The translations under genes were made by a program, and so were the position numbers. Positions 43,472-53,431 of a stretch of 64,000 bases of DNA are shown piece after piece; within the stretch, counting starts at the first letter, position 1, and the number at the start of each line of letters is the position of its first letter. The notes beneath the pieces were generated by a model that was given only the letters and a program-made list of their open reading frames with translations, searched no databases and had not been told where the DNA came from. This DNA comes from Caldicellulosiruptor hydrothermalis 108. Lineage in GTDB: Bacteria; Bacillota; Thermoanaerobacteria; Caldicellulosiruptorales; Caldicellulosiruptoraceae. Location: positions 1,375,001 to 1,439,000 of the forward strand of contig NC_014652.1 in assembly GCF_000166355.1 (NCBI RefSeq). Reading direction: 5' to 3'.

Positions 43472-44617
43472 TTATTCAAATATAATTCTTCCAAAATGTC
43501 CGCCAGCACCAAATTTAACAGTGTAGTCTTGATTCATAAATCTTACAAGTTTTTGAGCTATATTTTCATCAATGTTATAATTCTTAAAAGTACCATTATT
43601 TAGAGATTTAATAAAATTTATTTCATTTTCAAAAACATCGATTATTTTTTGGATTGTTTTTTGTCCAAATCCCTGTACAAGTTCAAAAGGGAAAGTGTAA
43701 AAATAAGGCGGTTTTTCAACAGGATTTTCTGTCTTGTAAAGCCACGAAATCCTGTCCTCAACACCAATTACAATGTCATTACTTTTGCAAAATGGACATA
43801 ATATTAAATCTTGGCTTTTTAAATTAAATGAACTGTTACATTCTTTACAATACGATTTATGATATTTCCCTAGTTTTGGGTTCACACCATAGTTTGCCAC
43901 TATTCTATTTTCCTTTATACTTTTTATAACATCCTTTGCAGAAACATATTCAATCTCAACTTCATTAAACTCTCTTGCAATATTTTTTAGTGAATGTGCG
44001 TCTGAGTTAGAAAGCAGACTCCTTTTTTGGACATCGCAAAGATAACTTACCATTTTTGAGTCTGCAGAAAGACCAAGCTCTATTGAAAAAACCTCTATCT
44101 TCTTAAAAACCTCCTCAACTCTTTGTGCTGCTGAATAAAAACCTTTATATGGTGTAAATGCATGTGCAGGCACAGCTAAAAGTCCAAAAGATGATACAAT
44201 CCTTTCAAAATCGCTAATTTGGCCTCTGAAAACCGGGCAGCTAAAATCAATTTGATTAAAGTAGGTTTTAATTATTTTTCTGAAGTCTTTTAACTTTTCA
44301 TAATCTTCGAAAAAGATAAGACAGTGAAAATCATTTGAACAAAACCTCAATTCAATCTCGGCTGCAGGTATTATCAAAAGCCCTTCAGAATACAAGCTTC
44401 CATCTTTCAATTCAAGCTTTCCTTTATCTAATAGCTTATCAGTTTCATCAATTACATCCTTGCATAAAAAATCGACAATACTAATCACATTAAGTCCTTT
44501 TTCATCTTTTGCTGTTTTTATAATATTCTCCAGTGTAAGGGTTTTTGAAGAAGGTACCTTTATATACCTTCCATTAGAAAATCCAATGTGCACGTGCAAA
44601 TCGGCATATACCCTCAT
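43472..44617 (-). CDS. PHP-domain protein, EndoQ-like (TIGR00375 type)
   Basis: 381 residues. The N-terminal PHP phosphoesterase motif is YADLHVHIGFSNGRY, with later metal ligands in VSIVDFLCK and LSNSDAHSL near 210. A zinc ribbon (CKEC near 258, CPFC near 275) and a C-terminal helix-hairpin-helix-like segment (FGQKTIQKIIDVFENEINF near 335) follow. The layout matches endonuclease Q, which nicks DNA at deaminated bases in archaea and some bacteria. Activity here is inferred. It overlaps the Nudix gene by 4 bases. Confidence 0.75.
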   Translation of the reverse strand: MRVYADLHVHIGFSNGRYIKVPSSKTLTLENIIKTAKDEKGLNVISIVDFLCKDVIDETDKLLDKGKLELKDGSLYSEGLLIIPAAEIELRFCSNDFHCLIFFEDYEKLKDFRKIIKTYFNQIDFSCPVFRGQISDFERIVSSFGLLAVPAHAFTPYKGFYSAAQRVEEVFKKIEVFSIELGLSADSKMVSYLCDVQKRSLLSNSDAHSLKNIAREFNEVEIEYVSAKDVIKSIKENRIVANYGVNPKLGKYHKSYCKECNSSFNLKSQDLILCPFCKSNDIVIGVEDRISWLYKTENPVEKPPYFYTFPFELVQGFGQKTIQKIIDVFENEINFIKSLNNGTFKNYNIDENIAQKLVRFMNQDYTVKFGAGGHFGRIIFE

Positions 44618-45165
44618 TTCTTCAAGCCTTGCTCCTGCAAATACATATTTGCAAGAAGAAGTCCTATTATTGTCTTTGCATCCCTAATCTCACCTTTTTT
44701 GACCATCAAAATAGCATCAGTCATCTTAATTTTTAGTACTTCAACAAACTCGTCAGCATCTGTATGAGCCTCTCCTTTGTAAAGGCCTGTTGCAAGGTAC
44801 ACATGTATCACTTCGTTTGAAAATCCTGGCGTTGTATAAATCTCGGTAAGTTTTATTAATTCTCTTGCTTTATAACCTGTTTCTTCTTCAAGCTCTCTTT
44901 TGGCACATTCAAGTGGATTTTCATCTTTGTCAAGTTTGCCTGCAGGAAGTTCTATTATTACCTTTTCAATTGGTTTTCGAAACTGTTTTACAAAGATGAC
45001 GTTGTTCTCATCATCGACAGGAACAACTACAGCTGCACCAGAGTGAAGTACAATAGCACGCTGAGAGATATTGCCGTTTGGAAGTAAAACCTTGTCCACT
45101 TTTAATGATATAAATGAACCGTCATATATCAATGTAGAGTCTATGGTCTTTTCATAAAAATCCAT
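44614..45165 (-). CDS. nudF: Nudix hydrolase, ADP-ribose pyrophosphatase type
   Basis: 183 residues. The Nudix box is GKLDKDENPLECAKRELEEE, then TGY, with the upstream FVKQFRKPIEKVIIELPAG typical of ADP-ribose pyrophosphatases. Hydrolyses ADP-ribose or related sugar nucleotides. 9 bases after the DUF3866 gene. Confidence 0.88.
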   Translation of the reverse strand: MDFYEKTIDSTLIYDGSFISLKVDKVLLPNGNISQRAIVLHSGAAVVVPVDDENNVIFVKQFRKPIEKVIIELPAGKLDKDENPLECAKRELEEETGYKARELIKLTEIYTTPGFSNEVIHVYLATGLYKGEAHTDADEFVEVLKIKMTDAILMVKKGEIRDAKTIIGLLLANMYLQEQGLKK

Positions 45166-45174
45166 CTTTAATAT

Positions 45175-46227
45175 TCATCTCCTTTTAAGTTTTGTCGAGA
45201 CATATTCAGCTGTAGCAAAAAGTTCCAAAAAGTATTCACAATCTTGCTCATAACTTCTCCCCATTGTGCTCATGATTGATTTATATTTTTCAACTATCAT
45301 TTTATCTATTTCGTTTACCACAGCTACAGTATGCTTTGCACGGTAATTGTTTAATGTCTTATATATTTTTGCAAAAAATATTTTATCCTCAAAATCAAAA
45401 ATCGGAATTTCTACAGAACAATTGACATAATTTAATATTGTAAGAGAATGATGACTTATAAATCTGTGCCGCTGTCTTTTTTCATTTTTCGATACTCTCA
45501 CAGGAAACACTACTCTACCGCCAAACCTAACTACATCCTCAATAACATGTACAGCCTTGTAACTTGTAAATCCAAACTTTGTCCCTGTTCCCACAATTCC
45601 GGGCAGGGGAGAAATTATAGCAACATCACATCCCAAGTTTTGGGAAAAAGTAAGAGAATTTATTTCGTTTATACATTCAAATTCACCATTGAACGCTTCC
45701 TGGCATGTTATTATGTAGTCCACAAATTTGTTTTTCTTTAAAAACTCTAAGTTGTGCGAAAGCTTTGCATTTAACATTCCCCAGTCATTTAATATAACAG
45801 AAATATTTATTCCTTTTACTTTTTCTTTAAGGTAAATACATAGAGGCAAAAGCATGCTGTGAAGCTCACATACAATAACAATTATATCATTAAAATTTGG
45901 GACTTTATCAAAAAGGTCAGGATTTTTTTCTTCTTCTGTTAGCACAGAAAATTGCAGTGGTGTGTATCTGAGCTTCATTATATGACCTTTTGACAAATTT
46001 TTAAAAGCCTTAAAAGGCAAAATATAATCATATCCGCCAGTCCCAAGCTGAAGCACTCTTGCTGTGGTGTTCACTAAAACCTCTTGTCCCTCTTTTACCT
46101 CGTGATTTATATCTAAAAAGTTTATAGCTATACCTACATCGCCGTCTTGATATTTTACTTCAACATACTGGCAAAACCCTGTGGTATTTATCTTTCTTGT
46201 CACAATCCCTTTTTTTATTTCAAACAC
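45175..46227 (-). CDS. DUF3866 family protein
   Basis: 350 residues. N-terminal barrel-like segment (GDVGIAINFLDINHEVKEG, then NTTARVLQLGTGGYDYILP) and a body with IVIVCELHSMLLPLC and HRFISHHSLTIL. Resembles DUF3866, a Firmicute/Actinobacterial family of unknown function that is often near a Nudix gene, as here. Confidence 0.75.
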   Translation of the reverse strand: MFEIKKGIVTRKINTTGFCQYVEVKYQDGDVGIAINFLDINHEVKEGQEVLVNTTARVLQLGTGGYDYILPFKAFKNLSKGHIMKLRYTPLQFSVLTEEEKNPDLFDKVPNFNDIIVIVCELHSMLLPLCIYLKEKVKGINISVILNDWGMLNAKLSHNLEFLKKNKFVDYIITCQEAFNGEFECINEINSLTFSQNLGCDVAIISPLPGIVGTGTKFGFTSYKAVHVIEDVVRFGGRVVFPVRVSKNEKRQRHRFISHHSLTILNYVNCSVEIPIFDFEDKIFFAKIYKTLNNYRAKHTVAVVNEIDKMIVEKYKSIMSTMGRSYEQDCEYFLELFATAEYVSTKLKRR

Positions 46228-46233
46228 TTTGTC

Positions 46234-46671
46234 TTATTGCTCCCCTTTTATCATACTTCTTGCAATTCTATCACAAAGATTGTTAAGTTCATTGTCAGCG
46301 TGACCCTTAACTTTCTCAAAAGTTACTTTGTGAATTTTCAGAAGTTCTATAAGTTCATTCCACAAATCAATGTTTTTGACCTCTTCCTTTTCAGATGTCT
46401 TCCATCCATTTTTCTGCCATTTTTCTATCCAATTTTGATTGACAGCATTTACAATATAAGCAGAGTCTGAATAGATTATTACTTTGCACGGTTCCTTCAA
46501 CGCCTTTAGAGCTTCCACAACCGCTTTGAGCTCCATTCTGTTATTGGTTGTATACCTTTCAAAGCCTTTTAACACCTTCCTGATTCCTTTGTATATGAGT
46601 ATAGCACACCATCCGCCTGGTCCAGGATTTCCGCTGCAAGCACCGTCGGTGTAAATTGTCACTTCTTTCAT
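46234..46671 (-). CDS. rnhA: Ribonuclease HI
   Basis: 145 residues. Catalytic acids are D in IYTDGACSGNPGPGGW, E in NRMELKAVVEAL, D in IYSDSAYIVNAVNQ and D in KGHADNELNNLCD. Cleaves RNA of RNA-DNA hybrids. The ATG at 46671 follows AGGTG by 8 bases; GTG 46674 is an alternative. Confidence 0.94.
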   Translation of the reverse strand: MKEVTIYTDGACSGNPGPGGWCAILIYKGIRKVLKGFERYTTNNRMELKAVVEALKALKEPCKVIIYSDSAYIVNAVNQNWIEKWQKNGWKTSEKEEVKNIDLWNELIELLKIHKVTFEKVKGHADNELNNLCDRIARSMIKGEQ

Positions 46672-46682
46672 CACTTTAACAC

Positions 46683-47465
46683 CTACAATATATTTTTGGC
46701 TCTTTCAAACGCCTTGAGTATTCCATCTATTATTGCCCCTTTTACCGCTCTTCTTTCAAACTCCACAAGCCCTTCAATTGTTGTACCTCCAGGAGATGTT
46801 ACCATATCCTTTATCTGCTGTGTAGTTAACATATTATTTTTCATGTTAACAACAGTACCTTCAAACAATGCCAAGATCAGTTTTAAACTTTCTTGTCTTG
46901 AAAATCCGAGTTTGACTGCTGCATCTACGCAGCTTTCAATAAAGTGTGCAACAAATGCTGGACCACTTCCAAACAAAGCTGTTATTGCATCCATATGTTT
47001 TTCATCAGTAGCTATAACCTCACCCATACTTTTGAAAAGATTGAGTATCTTCTCTTTCTCATCAGCTGCTACTGTTTCAGAAAAACATATTCCCATAACG
47101 CCTTTCTGTACGCTTATATTTATATTCGGCATTACTCGCACTATCTTTTTGTCCCCTACAACCTCTTTAATTTTTGAAATCGAAATCCCCGCTGCAATAG
47201 AAACTATTATCTTTTCAGAGATGCCATCTTTTATTTTCTCAAGCACATCAAAGATGTCTTTTGGCTTTACAGCAATTATGATTATGCTGCTGCTTTCTAC
47301 AGTCTCAATTTCACTATTCATCTTGGTGGCACCATAAACTTGGGAAAACCTATTAGCCTTGTCAATGTCTATGTCATAGCAAAAAAGTTGAGCTTCAATA
47401 GATTGTTTTATTGAATGTGCGATTGAACTTGCCATGTTTCCACAGCCAATTATTCCTATCTTCAT
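46683..47465 (-). CDS. proC: Pyrroline-5-carboxylate reductase
   Basis: 260 residues. N-terminal Rossmann motif IGIIGCGNMASSIAH; C-terminal signature TSPGGTTIEGLVEFERR near 225. Last step of proline synthesis. Overlaps the end of the spoVB-like gene by 4 bases. Confidence 0.93.
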   Translation of the reverse strand: MKIGIIGCGNMASSIAHSIKQSIEAQLFCYDIDIDKANRFSQVYGATKMNSEIETVESSSIIIIAVKPKDIFDVLEKIKDGISEKIIVSIAAGISISKIKEVVGDKKIVRVMPNINISVQKGVMGICFSETVAADEKEKILNLFKSMGEVIATDEKHMDAITALFGSGPAFVAHFIESCVDAAVKLGFSRQESLKLILALFEGTVVNMKNNMLTTQQIKDMVTSPGGTTIEGLVEFERRAVKGAIIDGILKAFERAKNIL

Positions 47466-49006
47466 TTCCTTTTCACCTCAATGATAAATTCTTTTATTGT
47501 TGAAACCTTCAATATACCGAACATAAAGGCACACATAAAATATACACATGCACAACAAGTTATCATAACTACACCTTCGATAAAGACAGAGGTTTTGAGA
47601 ATGTTAAGTATTGCTCTGCCTACAATAACCATTATAGCACTTGAAAGGACAATATAAAACATCTTTAACATATTAAAATGGGCAAAATCAAAGGATTTTA
47701 ACTTATCTAAGTTTATCACAAACACCACAAAGTAACACATGATATTAGCTAAGACAAGCCCTGATATGTTTAGATTGTATATCACGATAAACACAAACAT
47801 GCATATAATCTTTATAATCACACCTGTTAGGATACTTTTTACAGGTGCTATAAAATGTCCAGTTGCTTGCAGCACCGACGTTGTAAACTGAACAAGAGAG
47901 ATTAAGATGGTAAGAAAAGCAGAGATTTTTAGCACGCTATCTCCTGTAGTAGCGTTGAAAAATACAATTTTGAATATGGTATCAGAGAAAAAATAAAATG
48001 CTGCACAACAAGGCAATGTCACAAGAATGATGTACTCAAAAGCAGTGCAAATGAGCTCTCTTTTTTCTTTTTGCTGTTTAGCAGCCACAACATATGAAAC
48101 TATGCTCACAGCCATTGACACACTGAATGTAAGTGGCACATGTATAAGAGTCATTGCCTTGCCTGAAAATATTCCAAAAAGCTGTGAGATTATTCTATCC
48201 TGATACCCTCTCATATGCATGAAATATGGAAAAAGCAAAGAGTCAACAATTGATATTACTGACATCAAAAGCGACGACAGTGAAAAATAAATAGTAAGCA
48301 AAAGAATATTTTTAGATTCTAAGATTATATCACGGTATACTTCTTTATTTTCGGCATTATTTTTGGTACTATTTATAATCTCATCTTTTTGCAAAGCAAA
48401 AACAAGATAGATTAAAGAAAATAAAGCGCCTAAATTGCTTCCTGCAAGTGCCCCTGCAACCGAAAAGTGAACCCCTTTTTTTAAGAGCAAAATGCATATC
48501 AAAAGTCCAAAACAAACTCGTCCCACCGACTCTATTATCTGGGAGATTGATGTAATGTACATCTTTTTAACACCGTTAAAATACCCTCTGTACGACGCTT
48601 GCACAGAGACAAGAAAAAGTGCAGGTGCTAACGACAAGTATGGAATATAAGCCTCTTGTGGCCACTTGAAGATTTCTATAATCTTTTTAGATAAAAGCAC
48701 ATATGCAAGCGAAAATATAAAAGAAATAGCTGTTATAACAATCAAACCTGTGTAAAATGTGAGTTTACAAGCCCTGTAATCTTTTTCTGCATGAGAGGAG
48801 GAAATCTGTTTTGAAACTGCGAGTGAAAAACCAGTCATTGTGAAAGTCAAAACGGTAGTATAAATGGGATAAGGCAGCTGATACAACCCTATCCCATAAT
48901 CGCCAACGATATTTATAAGAGGAAGTTTTAAAAACACACCAACAAACTTTGCAAAAAGTGACCCCACTGTCAGGATGATTGCTGAATATATTAATCCTTT
49001 TTTCAT
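47462..49006 (-). CDS. SpoVB/MurJ-type polysaccharide flippase, MOP superfamily
   Basis: 514 residues with about 14 membrane segments. N-terminal family stretch KLPLINIVGDYGIGLYQLPY and charged residues in the first helices. Belongs to the MOP flippase superfamily; SpoVB-type members work in cortex peptidoglycan synthesis, close paralogues in cell-wall lipid II transport. Proximity to spo0A and spoIVB favours a sporulation role but does not prove it. Confidence 0.82.
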   Translation of the reverse strand: MKKGLIYSAIILTVGSLFAKFVGVFLKLPLINIVGDYGIGLYQLPYPIYTTVLTFTMTGFSLAVSKQISSSHAEKDYRACKLTFYTGLIVITAISFIFSLAYVLLSKKIIEIFKWPQEAYIPYLSLAPALFLVSVQASYRGYFNGVKKMYITSISQIIESVGRVCFGLLICILLLKKGVHFSVAGALAGSNLGALFSLIYLVFALQKDEIINSTKNNAENKEVYRDIILESKNILLLTIYFSLSSLLMSVISIVDSLLFPYFMHMRGYQDRIISQLFGIFSGKAMTLIHVPLTFSVSMAVSIVSYVVAAKQQKEKRELICTAFEYIILVTLPCCAAFYFFSDTIFKIVFFNATTGDSVLKISAFLTILISLVQFTTSVLQATGHFIAPVKSILTGVIIKIICMFVFIVIYNLNISGLVLANIMCYFVVFVINLDKLKSFDFAHFNMLKMFYIVLSSAIMVIVGRAILNILKTSVFIEGVVMITCCACVYFMCAFMFGILKVSTIKEFIIEVKRK

Positions 49007-49080
49007 AAACTTAAGCTTTCACATCAAATTGTTGCTCCATATTAAAAGTGTATGTAAATTATCCTGTTTTAAATCCTCGT

Positions 49081-49884
49081 TTATTTTGCTTGGGAAGACT
49101 TCTTTATCTTGAGTCTTAACTTGTCGCTTATCATGGCTATAAATTCAGCGTTAGTAGGCTTTCCTTTATCCTGTGACGTGGAATACCCGAAATATTTATA
49201 AAGTGTGTCTGCCTTGCCCCTTGTTGATGAAATCTCTATTGCATGTCTTATTGCTCTTTCCACTCTGGTTGGTGTTGTGTTGTACTTCTCTGCAATCATA
49301 GGATACAAAACCTTTGTGATACCATTTAAGAGGTCCGCATCCATAGTTGCTGCAACAATTGCATCTCTCAAAAACTGATACCCTCTTACATGCGCAGGGA
49401 TTCCAACCTCTTTGAGAATTTCTGTGACCTCGGCTTCTAAGTCCACTTCGCTCACAGGTTTTTTCTCAACAGATTTTGAGAAATTTACATCTACAGTCTC
49501 TGACTTTGAAGATGTGCTGAATAAAAGCTGTCTCACCCTTTCTATCATAATATTCAAATCAAAGGGTTTAACAAAGTAGTAAAGAGCTCCCATATTAATT
49601 GCTTTTTGTGAAATATTTTCCTGGCCAACTGCAGAGATGACAATTATGTTTGGGCGTTTTTCTACACTTGAGAGATTTTCTATTACACCAATTCCATCAA
49701 GGTATGGCATTATGATATCCAGCATCAAAAGGTCTGGTTTCTTTTCTTCAACAACTTTCAAGGTTTCAACACCGTCATACGAATTGCCAACCACCAAAAA
49801 ATCTGGCTGGGAATTGAAAACTTCTGTTAAAAGCATGTTAAATTGTCTGTTATCATCTGCAATTACTACCTTTAATTTTTCCAT
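49081..49884 (-). CDS. spo0A: Sporulation master regulator Spo0A
   Basis: 267 residues. Receiver domain at residues 1-120 with the acidic pair in VIADDNRQF and phospho-acceptor Asp in LLMLDIIMPYLDG (about 55). The C-terminal DNA-binding domain is highly conserved (LRDAIVAATMDADLLNG, then TTPTRVERAIRHAIE near 215). The ATG at 49884 follows GAGGGAGA; the extension to 49926 crosses the promoter. Upstream is a sigma-H-like promoter. Adjacent to spoIVB, the usual order. Confidence 0.96.
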   Translation of the reverse strand: MEKLKVVIADDNRQFNMLLTEVFNSQPDFLVVGNSYDGVETLKVVEEKKPDLLMLDIIMPYLDGIGVIENLSSVEKRPNIIVISAVGQENISQKAINMGALYYFVKPFDLNIMIERVRQLLFSTSSKSETVDVNFSKSVEKKPVSEVDLEAEVTEILKEVGIPAHVRGYQFLRDAIVAATMDADLLNGITKVLYPMIAEKYNTTPTRVERAIRHAIEISSTRGKADTLYKYFGYSTSQDKGKPTNAEFIAMISDKLRLKIKKSSQAK

Positions 49885-49920
49885 ATATCTCCCTCTTTTT
49901 GATGTGTTATATACATAAAA

Positions 49921-49947
49921 ATTCAACAGCTAACCGAAACTTCCTTT
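49921..49947 (-). promoter_or_regulatory. Sigma-H-like promoter of spo0A
   Basis: Minus strand: AAAGGAAGT (49939-49947), 11 bases, GTTGAAT (49921-49927). This fits the RNAGGAWWW and RNNGAAT sigma-H elements. Bacillus spo0A has a sigma-H promoter at the same position. Confidence 0.65.
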
Positions 49948-49965
49948 TAGTATTTTTTAATAAAT

Positions 49966-51207
49966 TTATTTAATATATTTTGTGATGTTTAGCATATTAT
50001 CAATAAAAACACCGTATCCTCTTTCTGGTTCCTTCAAAAATACATGAGTAACAGCTCCTACAAGTTTGTTATCCTGGATAATTGGAGAGCCGCTCATTCC
50101 TTGAACAATTCCAGATGTGAGCTGAAGAAGTCTTTTATCAGTAATCCTTATAACAAATGCTTTTGTCGAATTTCTGTAAAGAGGCAGAATTCTTTCTATT
50201 TTTATTTCAAACCTTTCAACATTCCCTGAAACCTCGCTTAAAATATATGCACTACCTACGTGAATATCCTGAAGTCGGGCAATCTCCATGCTTTGAAGGC
50301 TATTCCAAAAACTACTTTGAATTATTTTACCATAAATCCCGTATGGAGTATTAATAACCACATCTCCAACTGCGCAGTTTTCATTGATTTTGCCTACAAC
50401 TTCGCCAATCTCACTTTTATCGTTTTTTCTTATATCAACTATTTCGGCTGAATAAATTTGTCCCTCTTTCACATCCAGGAGAATACCTGTGTCTATGTCT
50501 GATATGCCATGGCCAAGAGCACCAAATACCTTTCTTTTGGTATCTACAAATGTAACTGTTCCAATGCCGCTTGTGCCGTCCCTGACCCACAGTCCTATTT
50601 TGTACACACCTTCACTACTCAGAAGTGGTTTTACTTTGAACTGTTTATAGGTTTGCCCTCTTTTAATTACAAAAACTAAGAACTTGCCTCCTGATGAGTT
50701 TATGATTTTAAAAAGCTGACTGCAGTCTTTTACCTTCTGCCCATTTACATATACAATCTTATCACCTATTTGGATACCTGCTTCTTTTGCAGGAACTCGT
50801 GAAGTTGAATTACTACCATTATTTACGTAAGAATACCCTATAACAAGTATTCCGTCTGTCATAAACTTGATTCCTACAAATTTCCCAGAAACCCAGACCT
50901 TGTTTGATTCAAGAATAGAGATTTTTACCTTTTTGAGTGGTATTGAACCAATTTTTAGCTCGCATAAAACTGAAGAAACCTTCTTTGGGATATAAATCTT
51001 GTTTGTTCTGTAAAGAAATTTTATTTGCGTGCTGTTTTGAACATTCGAAGGACTTAGATTAACATTAACAAAAATAGGAGTTTTGATGGTAATAGCTTTG
51101 TCTGAGCTGTAACAAGTAAGACAATCAGGAGTAATGTAAAGATAGATGACAAAAAAGGTGGTAATTAGAATATAAAAAAGAAAAAGTCCACCTGCCAGTT
51201 TTTTCAC
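49966..51207 (-). CDS. spoIVB: SpoIVB peptidase
   Basis: About 413 residues. One N-terminal membrane helix, a PDZ domain near 125-200 (PAKEAGIQIGDKIVYVNGQK), and an S55 serine-peptidase domain with the His in GALGHGISDIDTG and the Ser in GIVQGMSGSPIIQ. Secreted by the forespore to trigger pro-sigma-K processing in the mother cell. The GTG at 51207 is chosen because AGGTG lies 8 bases upstream. Confidence 0.93.
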   Translation of the reverse strand: MKKLAGGLFLFYILITTFFVIYLYITPDCLTCYSSDKAITIKTPIFVNVNLSPSNVQNSTQIKFLYRTNKIYIPKKVSSVLCELKIGSIPLKKVKISILESNKVWVSGKFVGIKFMTDGILVIGYSYVNNGSNSTSRVPAKEAGIQIGDKIVYVNGQKVKDCSQLFKIINSSGGKFLVFVIKRGQTYKQFKVKPLLSSEGVYKIGLWVRDGTSGIGTVTFVDTKRKVFGALGHGISDIDTGILLDVKEGQIYSAEIVDIRKNDKSEIGEVVGKINENCAVGDVVINTPYGIYGKIIQSSFWNSLQSMEIARLQDIHVGSAYILSEVSGNVERFEIKIERILPLYRNSTKAFVIRITDKRLLQLTSGIVQGMSGSPIIQDNKLVGAVTHVFLKEPERGYGVFIDNMLNITKYIK

Positions 51208-51283
51208 CTGTTTAACACCTGTCAATTTAAAATTTCTAATAAGTTATCCTCTCCACCACCTTCTTAAAATATTCTTGAATACT

Positions 51284-52939
51284 TCAAACAAACTGAGATT
51301 TTAACTGCTTTGCATGAAGAAGAGAACTTTCTGTGACATTTTCTCCAGAAAACATCCTGGCAATCTCTCTTAGCTGCTCGTTTCCTTCAAGCTTTTTAAT
51401 ATTAGAAATTGTAGAGTTCTCCTTAACTTCTTTATATACATAATAGTGAGTATCTGCGGCAGCAGCAACCTGGGGCAGATGTGTAATACATATAATTTGG
51501 TGTTTCTTGGAAAGTTCTTTTAAAAGTTTTGCAAGTCTGTTGGCAACAACTCCACTCAGTCCGCTATCTATCTCATCAAAGATAATCAGCTCTATATCGT
51601 CTTTTTCTGCCACAATAGATTTTATTGCAAGCATTATTCTCGAAAGTTCCCCACCAGAAGCAATTGTATAAAGTGGCTTTAGCTGCTGACCAACATTTGT
51701 TGATATCAAAAATTCTACTTCGTCAATTCCCTCTTCGTAAAGCTCTCTTTCCAGAAAATTAACATAAAAACTTACATTCTTCATTTCAAGCTGGGAAAGT
51801 ATCTCTAATACCTTTTTTTCAAACTCCTCAGATTTTCTCCGCCTGATATCCGACATCTTCTTAGAAATTTCCTCAAGTCTTTCTTTAGTTTTGCTCAAAT
51901 ACTCTTTTAGTTCAAGAGCTTGTTCGCTACTACTCTTAATTTGTTCCCTCTCTTCTAACAAATTTTTTCTGTACTCCAGTATCTTTTCAATTGTGCTGCC
52001 ATATTTTTTCTTTAATCTGTTTATTTTATCAAGTCTGTCCACTATTTGTTCTATCTCATCTTTATTCACTTCGTAGCTCTGGCTTTTTTTGGATATAGAA
52101 AATGAGATGTCCTCGATTTCATAATACACGTTGTTCAGTCTTTCAGATATTGCCTCAAATTCCTTGTCAAACCTTGAATTTTCGTTAGCAAGTCTGATAC
52201 ACATCTCAAGAGAGTCTATAATTGTATTATTGATAGTATCAAGCATTTTTTCACTGTTGTGCTTGAGTTTCCAGCTGTTTTGAATAATCTCTTTTCTTTT
52301 TTCAAGTTCTGTATCTTCAGCTATTTGAGGGTTTACGCTTTCAATTTCATTTATTTGGTAGTTTAATAAATCAAGTTGTCTTTCCCGTTCCTCTTCTTTT
52401 GTTATTATCTGTTCATAAAGCCTTTTCTTCTCTTGATAGTCACGGTACAAATCCTTATACTCAGCTTTTAACTCTTCAAGTTCTTTCCCACAGAACCTAT
52501 CTATGTACAAAAGTTGAATCCTTTTATCGTTTAGAAGATGAGTCTCATTCTGCCCATGAATTTCAAAGATGTGCTTGGTTATTTCTCTTAATGTTGAGAG
52601 CAATACAAACTGATTGTTAACCCTGCAGATGTTTTTACCACTGCTGTACACTTCACGGCTAACAAGCAAAAAATTATCTTCAAGAGAAATTCCCATTTGA
52701 ATCAGTGCATCAAGAGTACTCTTTTTTTCAATTTCAAAAATTGCAGACACGCAGGCCTTTGAACATCCTGTTCTTATAATCTCTTTTTTAAATTTTGTTC
52801 CCAAAAGCAAGGATAAAGAGTCAATGATAATAGACTTGCCGGCACCAGTCTCACCCGTCAGTATAGTCAGACCTTTGTCAAACTCAATGTCAAGTCTATC
52901 AATTATAGCAATGTTTTCGATTAATAATCTTTTTAACAT
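51284..52939 (-). CDS. recN: DNA repair protein RecN
   Basis: 551 residues, SMC-like. Walker A GETGAGKSIIIDS near 29; long coiled coils near 155-380 separated by the mid-region; signature SGGELSRIMLAIK near 430 and Walker B LIIFDEIDSGLSG near 455. Acts in double-strand-break repair. 5 bases after argR. Confidence 0.95.
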   Translation of the reverse strand: MLKRLLIENIAIIDRLDIEFDKGLTILTGETGAGKSIIIDSLSLLLGTKFKKEIIRTGCSKACVSAIFEIEKKSTLDALIQMGISLEDNFLLVSREVYSSGKNICRVNNQFVLLSTLREITKHIFEIHGQNETHLLNDKRIQLLYIDRFCGKELEELKAEYKDLYRDYQEKKRLYEQIITKEEERERQLDLLNYQINEIESVNPQIAEDTELEKRKEIIQNSWKLKHNSEKMLDTINNTIIDSLEMCIRLANENSRFDKEFEAISERLNNVYYEIEDISFSISKKSQSYEVNKDEIEQIVDRLDKINRLKKKYGSTIEKILEYRKNLLEEREQIKSSSEQALELKEYLSKTKERLEEISKKMSDIRRRKSEEFEKKVLEILSQLEMKNVSFYVNFLERELYEEGIDEVEFLISTNVGQQLKPLYTIASGGELSRIMLAIKSIVAEKDDIELIIFDEIDSGLSGVVANRLAKLLKELSKKHQIICITHLPQVAAAADTHYYVYKEVKENSTISNIKKLEGNEQLREIARMFSGENVTESSLLHAKQLKSQFV

Positions 52940-52944
52940 GATAT

Positions 52945-53403
52945 CTACTCACCTTGGCTTATGATAGCTTTTATCCTCTCAACTATCTTATCAGCTGCTG
53001 CACTGCCTTTAGTTGCTATGAAAATGGTATCATCACCTGCAATTGTTCCCACAACCTCGGGCCAGCTCAGAGAATCAATGGCAGCAGCAGCACCCTGTGC
53101 AGCACCTGTAATTGTCTTTATAATAACCAGGTTATCAGCAGTGTCGTATTTGACTATTGACTCAGAAAAGACCTTGATAAGCTTTTCAGTAATATTTGCT
53201 TCTGGACCTGATAAAACTGCATATTTGTACTTCCCCGTTTCAGTCAAAACCTTGGTAAGTCTTAGCTCTTTTATATCTCTTGAGACTGTAGCCTGTGTCA
53301 CATCATATCCAAGTGCCTTGAGTCTTTCAACAAGCTCTTCCTGTGTTTCTATATCTTCATTTTGAATTATTTCTAAAATCTTCTGTTGTCTTTCAGATTT
53401 CAT
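52945..53403 (-). CDS. argR: Arginine repressor ArgR
   Basis: 152 residues. N-terminal winged helix (RQQKILEIIQNEDIETQEEL, then VTQATVSRDIKELRL) and a C-terminal arginine-binding domain with TGAAQGAAAAIDSL and GTIAGDDTIFI. The argR-recN-spoIVB-spo0A order is conserved in Firmicutes. Confidence 0.93.
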   Translation of the reverse strand: MKSERQQKILEIIQNEDIETQEELVERLKALGYDVTQATVSRDIKELRLTKVLTETGKYKYAVLSGPEANITEKLIKVFSESIVKYDTADNLVIIKTITGAAQGAAAAIDSLSWPEVVGTIAGDDTIFIATKGSAAADKIVERIKAIISQGE

Positions 53404-53431
53404 AGCAAAATTTCACCTCTATCCTTTGCTA

